From contig CAKUFK010000011.1 of assembly GCA_934647945.1 (NCBI GenBank), forward strand, positions 30,254 to 94,253: DNA of 64,000 bases, given 5' to 3'. The DNA comes from an uncultured Eubacteriales bacterium. GTDB lineage: Bacteria; Bacillota; Clostridia; Oscillospirales; Acutalibacteraceae. The notes below the pieces were generated by a model that saw only the letters and a list, made by a program, of their open reading frames with translations, made no database searches and was not told the origin of the DNA. Of the stretch, positions 26,163-34,592 are shown piece by piece (within the stretch, counting starts at the first letter, position 1; the number at the start of each line of letters is the position of its first letter). The translations under genes were made by a program, and so were the position numbers.

Positions 26163-27251
26163 ATGAGCTTTAATGGTATCTGCAATTCTATGGGGGATTT
26201 GATGCGTTTGTCCGACGCCAAAACCCGTTCCATCTGCCCGGAAAACTTTACCGGCGAAAAGGGCAAGGGCGGCATGTGCCCCTTGGAGGAAGGGAACGCC
26301 CACCGGGCGGCCCGCGATCTCGGGACAGGCTGGAAAGTCAATCCCTATATCGTCATCCCGGCCGGTGAAACCTTTGAGATCGCCTCGATCGACGGGATGG
26401 GCTGCATCCAGCACATCTGGATGACCCCCACCGGCAAATGGCGCAACACCATCATCCGGATGTATTGGGACGGGCAGGAGAACCCTTCGGTGGAATCGCC
26501 GGTCGGTGACTTTTTCTGTTCCGGCTGGAACCAATACGCGCAGCTGTCCTCATTGGCGGTGTGCGTCAACCCCGGCAGCGCTTTCAACTGCTACTGGCAG
26601 ATGCCCTTCCGGGAAAATTGCCGCATTACCCTGGAAAACCGGGATGAGGAGCCGGTGACCTATTACTATCAGATCGATTACACCCTCACCGAGATTCCCG
26701 AGGACTGCGCGTATTTCCACGCCCGTTTCAACCGGGTCAACCCCCTGCCGTATAAAGAGGTGTATACTATCCTGGACGGGGTCAAGGGCCGCGGCCAGTA
26801 TGTCGGCACCTATATGGCCTGGGGGGTCAACAACTCCGGCTGGTGGGGCGAAGGCGAAATCAAATTCTATATGGACGGGGACAGGGAATACCCGACCATC
26901 TGTGGGACAGGAACCGAGGATTATTTCTGCGGCTCCTACAACTTCGAAAACCCGGTGACGCACGATCAATATGTGGAGTTTTCCACCCCTTATTCCGGGC
27001 TTCACCAGGTTCTGACCCCCGACCGCCTCTACCGGAGCCAGTTCCGCTTCGGCCTCTATCGCTGGCATGTGACCGATCCCATCCGGTTCGAATCCGACCT
27101 GCGGGTGACGATCCAGGCCCTCGGATGGCGGGAGGGACAGCGGTACCTGCCGCTGCAGGACGACATCGCGTCGGTGGCGTTCTGGTACCAGACCCTGCCC
27201 TCTGCCCCCTTTGCCCCGCTGCCCGACAAGGATTATCTGGAAGTGATCTGA
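26163..27251 (+). CDS. GH172 (DUF2961) glycoside hydrolase, inferred exo-D-arabinofuranosidase
   Basis: 362 residues, no signal peptide, so cytoplasmic. The DUF2961 fold is clear from IPAGETFEIASIDGMGCIQH, WDGQENPSVESPVGDFF, WGEGEIKFYMDGD (Glu 230, Glu 232) and GTGTEDYFCGSYN (Glu 252). The last two blocks are the conserved acidic motifs of the family and I expect the catalytic pair there. Characterised GH172 members act on alpha-D-fructofuranosyl or alpha-D-arabinofuranosyl linkages. The fucI and araB genes downstream favour D-arabinose as product. The start at 26163 follows AAAGGA; an earlier ATG (26124) lacks a site. First gene of the operon, directly under the LacI-type operator. Confidence 0.85.
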   Translation: MSFNGICNSMGDLMRLSDAKTRSICPENFTGEKGKGGMCPLEEGNAHRAARDLGTGWKVNPYIVIPAGETFEIASIDGMGCIQHIWMTPTGKWRNTIIRMYWDGQENPSVESPVGDFFCSGWNQYAQLSSLAVCVNPGSAFNCYWQMPFRENCRITLENRDEEPVTYYYQIDYTLTEIPEDCAYFHARFNRVNPLPYKEVYTILDGVKGRGQYVGTYMAWGVNNSGWWGEGEIKFYMDGDREYPTICGTGTEDYFCGSYNFENPVTHDQYVEFSTPYSGLHQVLTPDRLYRSQFRFGLYRWHVTDPIRFESDLRVTIQALGWREGQRYLPLQDDIASVAFWYQTLPSAPFAPLPDKDYLEVI

Positions 27252-27337
27252 CGCCGCCCGCGGCGGACAGTCGTCATGCAAGGCCGATGGAAGCATCGCG
27301 CCGCCCCACGAGAGTGAGAAAGGCATAGGTACATAAG

Positions 27338-29224
27338 ATGCAAAAACGAAACTGGATGCGCACCCTCGCGGCATGCCTGGTGTGCAGCGCGCTCCTGCTC
27401 GCGTCCGCCTGTGGGAAAAAGCCGGCCGGCCCGTCGTCGGATCCCGCCCTTTCGGATGCCTCCAGCACCGATGTTTCCACAGACGGAAGCGGGGGTTCGC
27501 TGCCGGACGGGGAGACGTCGGACACGGAAGGCACCGTTTCCGGCGACCCGGCTTCCGGTGGCCCGACGTCGTCCCAAAACCCCGGCAGCTCCGGTTCAAA
27601 CGGGACGAGGCCCCCGGACTCCTCGGGATCGGTCACGCCCCCACCCGCTCCGGCCGACGGGATGGCGCTCGATATCATCGGAGATAGCGGGAGCCCGGTC
27701 ACCAGCACCTTCTTTGGATCGGTGGAGATCGAGGAACGCAATACCTACACCGTGCCGAGCAACGGCGACCTCTGGCCGGGGGCCTGGTCGGACGACGACT
27801 ATCTGTATACGGCCAACGGCGACGGCCCCGGCTTCGGCAGTGTCAACAGCGATATCGCGGTGGGCCGCCTGAAGGGCACCCCCGCCACCGGCATCACCCG
27901 CCAGGGCCTGGCCCATGGCGACGCGATCGCCCGGGTCTGGTCCGGCTCGGAATACAACCGCAAACCCACCGGCATGGTTTCGGTGGGCGGGGTGCTGTAT
28001 ATGGCGGTGCAGGATTTGCGCCGCACGCAGGACGGGCTTTTCGACGACGCCCCGGCAGCGTCGATCTACAAGTCCACCGATAAGGGCCGCACCTGGACCG
28101 GGACGAGCGAGCCCATGTTCAAGGATTATGTATTCACCACCATCATGTTCCTCGACTACGGCAAGGACAACGGCAACAGCCCGGACGGCTATGTCTACGC
28201 CTATGGCCTCGATTACAATTGGCGGGATTCCTTCTCCGGCAGAGTGACCGATCCCACCAACCTCTATCTTGCGCGTGTGCCGGGGAACAGTGTGCAGGAC
28301 CGTTCCAAATGGGAATTTTTCTCCGGGACGGCGGGCAGCCCGTCCTGGAGCCGGGATGTGGGCGCCCGCAAGCCCGTTCTTTCCGATTCCCGCCGGGTGT
28401 ACGAGTACGTTACCGAAGGGATGAGCGGCGTGCGGGACATGACGGTCCTCTCCCAGGGCAGCATCGTGTATAACAAGGCACTGAACCGCTACATATACAC
28501 CTCTTGGACCGAGTACACGTATGAGTTCTATGAGTCCCCCACCCCTTACGGGCCGTTCAAGCTGTTTGCGCAGAAGGATTTCGGCTGCTATCCCTGGACC
28601 GACGCGAAATACGGCGGATACGGCTGCGTGGTGCCGTCCAAATTCATCAGCGCGGACGGCCTGGAGATGTACATCGTGTCCACCACCTTTGTCAGCACGA
28701 CGAGGCAGTATCAGTACAACATGCGGAAGATGACGGTGTCCCTGGCACCCACGGCCCAGGCGAACAACGGGAAAAGCGCCACCAACCTGGCGCGGGACGA
28801 TTCCCTGTCCCCCGTCGTCATCAGCAAAAGCAACGGCAACGGCCGGCCCCAGCGGCTCAACGACGGATCGAAGGAGTACTTTGAGCAGAGCTGGACGGGC
28901 GAGTCCAAGAACATCGATTTCTGGGGTTACAGCTTTAACAAGATCTGCCGTTTCAACACCATCGAGTACACCACCGGCGAAATGAAGAACAACGGCGGCT
29001 GGTTCAATACCCTGGGCGTCCAGGTGCGCAAAGACGGGGTCTGGACCGATGTCAGCAACGGGCGGATCAGCCCGGATTATGCCAAAAGCGTCAACACCGG
29101 CCAGTATACCACCTATACCATCACGTTCGACGAGTGTGCCGGGGACGCGATCCGGATCATCGGCCGGCCGGGAGGGGCCAGGCGGTATACTACGGTGGCG
29201 GAGCTCGCCGTGTATTACCGCTGA
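27338..29224 (+). CDS. DUF4185 (GH183-like) lipoprotein with C-terminal discoidin domain, copy A
   Basis: 628 residues. Lipoprotein signal (lipobox ASAC, Cys 26), then a long Ser/Gly/Pro-rich tether (about 27-110). The central 380 residues have the blade pattern of a small beta-propeller: GDLWPGAWSDDDYLYTANGD, ASIYKSTDKGRTWTG, YVYAYGLDYNWRDSF, SQGSIVYNKALNRYIYTSWT. I read this as DUF4185, the family in which endo-D-arabinanases (GH183) were found; a sialidase or GH43-like propeller is the alternative. Residues 490-628 form an F5/8-type discoidin domain (FWGYSFNKICRFNTIEY). Outer-face enzyme, paralogue of the next gene. Confidence 0.68.
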   Translation: MQKRNWMRTLAACLVCSALLLASACGKKPAGPSSDPALSDASSTDVSTDGSGGSLPDGETSDTEGTVSGDPASGGPTSSQNPGSSGSNGTRPPDSSGSVTPPPAPADGMALDIIGDSGSPVTSTFFGSVEIEERNTYTVPSNGDLWPGAWSDDDYLYTANGDGPGFGSVNSDIAVGRLKGTPATGITRQGLAHGDAIARVWSGSEYNRKPTGMVSVGGVLYMAVQDLRRTQDGLFDDAPAASIYKSTDKGRTWTGTSEPMFKDYVFTTIMFLDYGKDNGNSPDGYVYAYGLDYNWRDSFSGRVTDPTNLYLARVPGNSVQDRSKWEFFSGTAGSPSWSRDVGARKPVLSDSRRVYEYVTEGMSGVRDMTVLSQGSIVYNKALNRYIYTSWTEYTYEFYESPTPYGPFKLFAQKDFGCYPWTDAKYGGYGCVVPSKFISADGLEMYIVSTTFVSTTRQYQYNMRKMTVSLAPTAQANNGKSATNLARDDSLSPVVISKSNGNGRPQRLNDGSKEYFEQSWTGESKNIDFWGYSFNKICRFNTIEYTTGEMKNNGGWFNTLGVQVRKDGVWTDVSNGRISPDYAKSVNTGQYTTYTITFDECAGDAIRIIGRPGGARRYTTVAELAVYYR

Positions 29225-29260
29225 CGCCTTTTGACAAAAGGAGAAAGGTTGGTTAGACTT

Positions 29261-30928
29261 ATGCGTAGATGGACGGCGGCTGCGGCCCTGGCCTGTGCGG
29301 CGGGGCTGCTGCTTACCGGCTGCCATACCTCAAAAGACGGGGAGACGAGCATGATGAAAAAACCGCTGCCGGAGGTCGTGACGAGCGACACGCGGAGCAC
29401 CTTTTTTTCCACCGCGCATATTGAGGACAAGAACACCGTATCCATCCCCTTGAGCGACGGCGATCTCTGGCCCTCCGCCTGGGCGGACGACGATTTCCTC
29501 TATGTGGCCAACGGCGACGGCAAAGGCCTCAACACCTCGATGCCCTGGCAGGACATCGTCACGGGACGGGTGCGCGGAACCCCGTGGGACAACAGCCTGA
29601 GCGGCATCAATCTCGCGTCGGGCGACGACGTGGCGAAGGTGTGGAGCGATCCCGACCGCTACAACCGCAAGCCCACCGGCATGGTCTGCGTGGACGGCGT
29701 GCTCTATCTCGCGGTGCAGGATCTGTGCAAGGCCAAGTTCGGTATCTTCGACGAGGCACCCGCGGCGTCGATCTACAAGTCCACCGACAAGGGGCGCACC
29801 TGGACCGGGACGGACGAGCCCATGTTCAGCGACTACGTTTTTACCACCGTGATGTTCCTCGATTACGGCAAGAACAGCGAAAACTGCCCGGACGACTATG
29901 TCTATGCCTACGGTATGGACTACAACTGGCGGGATTCTTTCACCAACCAGGTCATCGACCCGGTCGATCTGTATCTGGCCCGGGTCCATAAGGACCACGT
30001 GATGGACCGGACGAGGTGGGAATTCTTCACCGGCACCGGCACGGACGGGCAGCCGGGCTGGAGCGGCGACATCACGCAGCGGCGGGCCGTGCTCCACGAC
30101 GACCGCAAGGTGTACACCAACATGAGCCCCGCCTACACCGGAGCGAACAACATGACGGTGATTTCCCAGGGCAGCATCGTCTACAACAAGCCGCTCGACC
30201 GGTATATCTACACCTCCTGGACCGAATACACCTTTGAGTTCTATGAGTCCCCGACCCCCTACGGCCCCTTCAAGCTTTTCCTCTCCAAGGATTTCGGCGG
30301 CTATCCGTGGACGGGCGACAAGCACGGCGGGTACGCCTGCACCATCCCCTCCAAATTCATCAGCGAGGACGGCCGGGAGATGTGGGTGTTCTCCGCTACC
30401 TTCAACGGCGGGGCACAGCAGTACCGCTTCACCGGGCGCAAGCTGGTGGTGGACCCGTATGACCCCGAGGGGGCCTCCAACGCGAAGGCAGAGGACAACC
30501 TAGCTGTAAAAAACGCCACTCCTTATACTCGTTGTAATCGACATGGCAAGGAAGCGGTCCTCTACGACGGCGACAAGACGACGGCGGAGGACAGCTGGAC
30601 CGGCGAGATGAAGAAGGAGGATTACTGGGGCTATACCTATTCCGATTACCTCACCTTCAACGCCGTGGAATACACCACCGGCAATGTCGACGACAAGGGC
30701 GGGTTCTTCACCGACGTCCGGGTGCAGGTGCGGCGCGGGCTGGAATGGGTCGACGTGGACGGCCTCCATGTACCGCCGGAGTATACCTGCAATGCCGAGG
30801 TCAAACCCTATACCACCTATACCTTTACCTTCGATGAGATCGACGGGGACGGTATCCGGGTGGTCGGTACGCCCGGCGGTACCATGGCCTATACCGGCAT
30901 CGCCGAATTAGCGGTCTTTTACCGCTGA
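29261..30928 (+). CDS. DUF4185 (GH183-like) lipoprotein with C-terminal discoidin domain, copy B
   Basis: 555 residues. Lipoprotein signal with lipobox LTGC and almost no tether. The propeller matches copy A block by block (GDLWPSAWADDDFLYVANGD, ASIYKSTDKGRTWTG, YVYAYGMDYNWRDSF, SQGSIVYNKPLDRYIYTSWT) and the discoidin tail is also shared, so this is a tandem duplication that has since diverged. The ATG at 29261 follows GAAAGG by 12 bases; a TTG at 29249 is a plausible alternative start closer to the site. The short tether places this copy nearer the membrane than copy A, which could mean a division of labour. Activity inferred from family and context. Confidence 0.68.
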   Translation: MRRWTAAAALACAAGLLLTGCHTSKDGETSMMKKPLPEVVTSDTRSTFFSTAHIEDKNTVSIPLSDGDLWPSAWADDDFLYVANGDGKGLNTSMPWQDIVTGRVRGTPWDNSLSGINLASGDDVAKVWSDPDRYNRKPTGMVCVDGVLYLAVQDLCKAKFGIFDEAPAASIYKSTDKGRTWTGTDEPMFSDYVFTTVMFLDYGKNSENCPDDYVYAYGMDYNWRDSFTNQVIDPVDLYLARVHKDHVMDRTRWEFFTGTGTDGQPGWSGDITQRRAVLHDDRKVYTNMSPAYTGANNMTVISQGSIVYNKPLDRYIYTSWTEYTFEFYESPTPYGPFKLFLSKDFGGYPWTGDKHGGYACTIPSKFISEDGREMWVFSATFNGGAQQYRFTGRKLVVDPYDPEGASNAKAEDNLAVKNATPYTRCNRHGKEAVLYDGDKTTAEDSWTGEMKKEDYWGYTYSDYLTFNAVEYTTGNVDDKGGFFTDVRVQVRRGLEWVDVDGLHVPPEYTCNAEVKPYTTYTFTFDEIDGDGIRVVGTPGGTMAYTGIAELAVFYR

Positions 30929-31042
30929 CCCCCGCCGCTGGCAGGGCCCCGGAAAACGGCCGGGCCAGGCGGTTTCATCTCAGAGGAACCTGGATACGGG
31001 ACCTCCTCTCTATCTCAATGCCATTGCGAAAGGATTGGTTAT

Positions 31043-32704
31043 ATGTCCCTTTACGCTCTTGGTGTGGACTTCGGCACCCTGTCCGGCCGGACGGGGCTGG
31101 TGGATCTGGCCACGGGGGAAGAGCGCTCGAGCGCGGTATACGAGTATCCCCACGGGGTCATGGACACAGCGCTGCCCGACGGCACCCCTCTCGGGGACGA
31201 CTGGGCGCTCGAGCATCCGCGCGATTGGATTGGTGTGCTGCAGGTAACGATCCCGGCGGTGCTGGAGCAGGCAGGGGCACGTGCGGACGAGGTCGTGGGG
31301 ATCGGCACCGATTTCACGGCCTGTACCCTCCTGCCGGTGAAAGCGGACGGCACCCCCCTCTGTTTCCTGCCGGCATACATGAACCGGCCTCACGCCTACC
31401 CGAAGCTCTGGAAACATCACGCCGCCCAACGCTATGCCAATCGTCTCAATGCCGTCGCCGAAGAGAGAGGCGAGCCCTGGCTCGCCAACTACGGCGGAAA
31501 AATCTCCTCGGAGTGGGCCGTCCCCAAGATGTGGCAGGTACTGGAGGAAGACGAGGCGGTTTACAACGCCGCCGACCGGTTCATCGAGGCGGCGGACTGG
31601 ATCGTGTGGCAGCTGTGCGGGAAAGAGACCCGCAACGCCTGCACGGCGGGGTATAAGGAGATCTGGAACAAGCGGATGGGCTTTCCTTCCGACGACTTTT
31701 TCGCCGCGCTCGACCCGCGCCTGGCTCATGTGGTGGATGAGAAGCTCTCCCGGGACATCCTGCCTTTGGGAGCCACGGCCGGCGAGCTGACGGCGGAGGC
31801 CGCCTCCCTGACGGGGCTGCGCCCCGGCATCCCGGTGGCGGTGGGGAACGTGGACGCCCACGTCTGTATCCCGGCCGTCGGCATCGACCGGCCGGGCGCC
31901 ATCCTCGCCATCATGGGCACCTCGACCTGCCATATTTCGGTGGGGGAAACCGAGGTGCAGGTGCCGGGAATCGGTGGCGTGGTGGAGGACGGCGTCCTGC
32001 CCGGATTTTTCGGCTACGAGGCCGGGCAGGCCTGCGTGGGGGACCATTTCGCGTGGTTTATCGACCGCTGCGTCCCCGCGTCGTATACCGAGCAGGCCCG
32101 GGCGGCCGGCCGGAACATACACGCCTTTCTACGGGAAAAGGCCCAGGCGAAGAAGCCGGGGGAAAGCGGGCTTTTGGCGCTCGACTGGTGGAACGGGAAC
32201 CGTTCGGTGCTGGTAGACGCCGACCTGTCCGGGATGCTGCTCGGCATGACCCTGCAGACGAAGCCCGAGGACATCTACCGCGCCCTGATCGAGGCCACGG
32301 CCTACGGCACCCGGATGATCGTGGAGAATTACCGGGAAAACGGCGTGCCGGTGGAGGCGTTCTACGCTTCGGGCGGGATCAGCCAGAAGGATCCGATGAC
32401 CATGCAGATCTACGCCGACGTGCTGAACATGCCGGTGAAAATCGCGGGGGCGGAACATGGCCCCGCCTATGGGGCGGCGCTGTTCGGCGCGGTGGCCGGC
32501 GGCGCGTTCGCCGACATTTTTGAGGCAGCCAGGCGGCTTGGAAAGGTCAAGGATACCGTATATATCCCCGATCCGGCGGATGCGGCGGCATATGACCGCC
32601 TGTTTGCCGAATACCGCCTCCTGCACGACTATTTCGGGCGGGGCGGCAATGACGTCATGAAACGGCTGAAGGCCATGAAACAGAATAAGGAGGCGGCAGT
32701 ATGA
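31043..32704 (+). CDS. araB: AraB-type ribulokinase (FGGY kinase)
   Basis: 553 residues, the size of AraB and about 60-80 longer than xylulokinase or fuculokinase. AraB-like blocks are present: GVDFGTLSGRTGLVDL at the start, GTDFTACTLLPV, KISSEWAVPKMWQ, EAADWIVWQLCG, GNVDAHV and the ATP-site MGTSTCH. AAAGGA lies eight bases before the ATG. E. coli AraB accepts all four 2-ketopentoses, including D-ribulose, so here the likely step is D-ribulose to D-ribulose 5-phosphate, which enters the pentose phosphate pathway directly. The stop overlaps the fucI start (ATGA). L-ribulose from L-arabinose is the alternative substrate, but no araA or araD is seen nearby. Confidence 0.88.
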   Translation: MSLYALGVDFGTLSGRTGLVDLATGEERSSAVYEYPHGVMDTALPDGTPLGDDWALEHPRDWIGVLQVTIPAVLEQAGARADEVVGIGTDFTACTLLPVKADGTPLCFLPAYMNRPHAYPKLWKHHAAQRYANRLNAVAEERGEPWLANYGGKISSEWAVPKMWQVLEEDEAVYNAADRFIEAADWIVWQLCGKETRNACTAGYKEIWNKRMGFPSDDFFAALDPRLAHVVDEKLSRDILPLGATAGELTAEAASLTGLRPGIPVAVGNVDAHVCIPAVGIDRPGAILAIMGTSTCHISVGETEVQVPGIGGVVEDGVLPGFFGYEAGQACVGDHFAWFIDRCVPASYTEQARAAGRNIHAFLREKAQAKKPGESGLLALDWWNGNRSVLVDADLSGMLLGMTLQTKPEDIYRALIEATAYGTRMIVENYRENGVPVEAFYASGGISQKDPMTMQIYADVLNMPVKIAGAEHGPAYGAALFGAVAGGAFADIFEAARRLGKVKDTVYIPDPADAAAYDRLFAEYRLLHDYFGRGGNDVMKRLKAMKQNKEAAV

Positions 32705-34476
32705 ATCATGGGTGCATCCACCCGAAAATCGGGATCCGGCCGATCATCGACGGACGGCGGTTCGGGGTGAGAGAAGGGCTGGAAGAGAAGACCCGCAAGA
32801 TGGCGGAGGCGGCCGCGGCGCTGATCGCGGAGCGGGTGCGGTACGCCGACGGAAGCCCGGTGGAATGCGTGATCGCGGACGAGAGCATCGGCGGCTGCGC
32901 GGAGGCGGCGAGGGCCGCGGAGCAGTTCAGCCGGGAAAACGTGATCGCGACGCTGTCGGTGACGCCCTGCTGGTGTTACGGCAGTGAGACGATGGATATG
33001 GATCCCACGACGATCAAGGCGGTGTGGGGCTTCAACGGGACCGAACGCCCTGGCGCCGTGTATCTGGCGGCGGTGATGGCGGCCCACGCGCAGCGGGGCC
33101 TGCCGGCGTATTCGATCTACGGGCACGACGTGCAGGACGTTGAGGACAACACCATCCCGGAGGACGTGGCGGAGAAAATCGTGCGTTTCGCGAAATGCGC
33201 GGCGGCGGTGGGACAGATGCGGGGCAAAAGCTACGTCAACGTCGGCGGCGTGTCGATGGGGATCATGGGAAGCTACTGCGACGCCGACTTTTTCCAGAAA
33301 TATCTGGGGATCCGCGCGGAGTGGGTGGACATGACGGAAGTGCTGCGCCGCGTCGAGGCCGGCATCTATGACCATGAGGAATATGAAAAGGCGCTGGCGT
33401 GGGTGAAAGCCGGCTGGCAGGAAGGGCTGGACAAAAACCCCGCCGAGCTGCAGCATACGGCGGAGCAGAAGGCCGCGGAGCTGGAGTTCGAGGTGAAGAT
33501 GACCCTCATCATCCGGGATATCCTGCTCGGCAATCCCAAGCTGGCGGAGATGGGGTATATCGAGGCGTCGAACGGGCGCAACGCGATCGCCGGCGGGTTC
33601 CAGGGCCAGCGGATGTGGTCCGACTGGCAGCCGATCGGAGATTTCACCGAGACGATGCTGAACACCACGTTCGATTGGAATGGCAGGCGCCAGCCGACGG
33701 TCTTTGCGACGGAGAACGACACCTTGAACGCGGTGTCGATGCTGTTCGGCCATCTGCTGACGGGCGGCGCGAGTGTGTTCGCGGACGTGCGGACCTACTG
33801 GAGCCCGGAGGCGGTGGAGCGCGTGACCGGCTGGAAACCGGATGGCCTGGCGAAGGACGGCTTCATCCACCTGATTAATTCGGGCGCGGCGGCGCTGGAC
33901 GGAACCGGCCGCTCGCAGAATGCGGCCGGGGAAGGCTGCATGAAGCCGTGGTGGGAGATGACCGGGGCCGACATGGACGCCTGCCTGAAAGAGACGAAAT
34001 GGTGCGCGGCGGACCAGGGCTATTTCCGCGGCGGCGGGTTCTCGGTGCAGTTTGAGACGAGAAGCGTGATGCCGGTGACGATGGTACGGCTCAACTTGAT
34101 CGACGGGCAGGGCCCGGTGCTGCAGTTCGTGGAAGGGTATACCGTTGTGCTGCCCGAGGAGGTGGACCGGATACTGTACGAGCGGACCGACCCGACATGG
34201 CCGTCGACGTGGTTCGTGCCGCGTCCTGGAGAAGGGGTATGCCGCGATGTGTACAGCGTCATGGCGAACTGGGGGTCGAACCACGCGGCCTATTGCTATG
34301 GGCATGTGGGGCGCGACCTGATTACGCTTGCGAGTATGCTGCGCATTCCGGTAGGCCTGCACAATCTGGGCGACGGCGAGCTGTTCCGCCCCCACTGCTG
34401 GGCGGCATTCGGCACCCGCGATCCCGAATCCGCCGATTACAGGGCGTGCGGAGTCTACGGCCCGCTCTATAAATAA
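32701..34476 (+). CDS. fucI: L-fucose/D-arabinose isomerase
   Basis: 591 residues, the same length as E. coli FucI. KIGIRPIIDGR opens the protein. The Mn-binding residues are all present: Glu 338 in TENDTLN, Asp 362 in FADVRTYW and His 528 in NWGSNHAAYCYGH, against Glu 337, Asp 361 and His 528 in E. coli. FucI interconverts L-fucose and L-fuculose but also D-arabinose and D-ribulose, which share the C2-C4 configuration. With an AraB-type kinase, GH172 and DUF4185 proteins in the operon, and no fuculose-phosphate aldolase, D-arabinose is the better guess. AAGGAGG precedes the start, which overlaps araB by four bases. Confidence 0.93.
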   Translation: MNHGCIHPKIGIRPIIDGRRFGVREGLEEKTRKMAEAAAALIAERVRYADGSPVECVIADESIGGCAEAARAAEQFSRENVIATLSVTPCWCYGSETMDMDPTTIKAVWGFNGTERPGAVYLAAVMAAHAQRGLPAYSIYGHDVQDVEDNTIPEDVAEKIVRFAKCAAAVGQMRGKSYVNVGGVSMGIMGSYCDADFFQKYLGIRAEWVDMTEVLRRVEAGIYDHEEYEKALAWVKAGWQEGLDKNPAELQHTAEQKAAELEFEVKMTLIIRDILLGNPKLAEMGYIEASNGRNAIAGGFQGQRMWSDWQPIGDFTETMLNTTFDWNGRRQPTVFATENDTLNAVSMLFGHLLTGGASVFADVRTYWSPEAVERVTGWKPDGLAKDGFIHLINSGAAALDGTGRSQNAAGEGCMKPWWEMTGADMDACLKETKWCAADQGYFRGGGFSVQFETRSVMPVTMVRLNLIDGQGPVLQFVEGYTVVLPEEVDRILYERTDPTWPSTWFVPRPGEGVCRDVYSVMANWGSNHAAYCYGHVGRDLITLASMLRIPVGLHNLGDGELFRPHCWAAFGTRDPESADYRACGVYGPLYK

Positions 34477-34495
34477 GGTATAAAAATACAAAAGA

Positions 34496-34534
34496 CACCG
34501 CCGCCCCTCCGGATACATCGGAGGGGCGGCGGTG
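34496..34534 (+). terminator. Terminator of the catabolic operon
   Basis: A perfect 16-bp stem (CACCGCCGCCCCTCCG, loop GATACAT). T-rich sequence follows only on the minus strand, so it may work in both directions. Confidence 0.65.
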
Positions 34535-34562
34535 CCGGATCCCGACACGTCAAGGAGCAAAA

Positions 34563-34590
34563 CGCCCCGCCGGCAGGCACCGGCGGGGCG
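34563..34590 (-). terminator. Terminator of the Gfo/Idh/MocA gene
   Basis: An 11-bp GC stem (CGCCCCGCCGG, loop of six) followed on the minus strand by TTTTG; it begins two bases after the stop codon. Confidence 0.75.
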
Positions 34591-34592
34591 TG

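Noticed and set aside
26163..27251. GH172 product as a difructose-anhydride or alpha-fructofuranosidase enzyme
   Set aside because: Possible for the family, but the linked fucI and AraB-type genes point to D-arabinose; kept only as an alternative.
32629..34560. Minus-strand open frame of 643 codons opposite fucI
   Set aside because: His/Arg-rich shadow; fucI has all active-site residues in the other strand.
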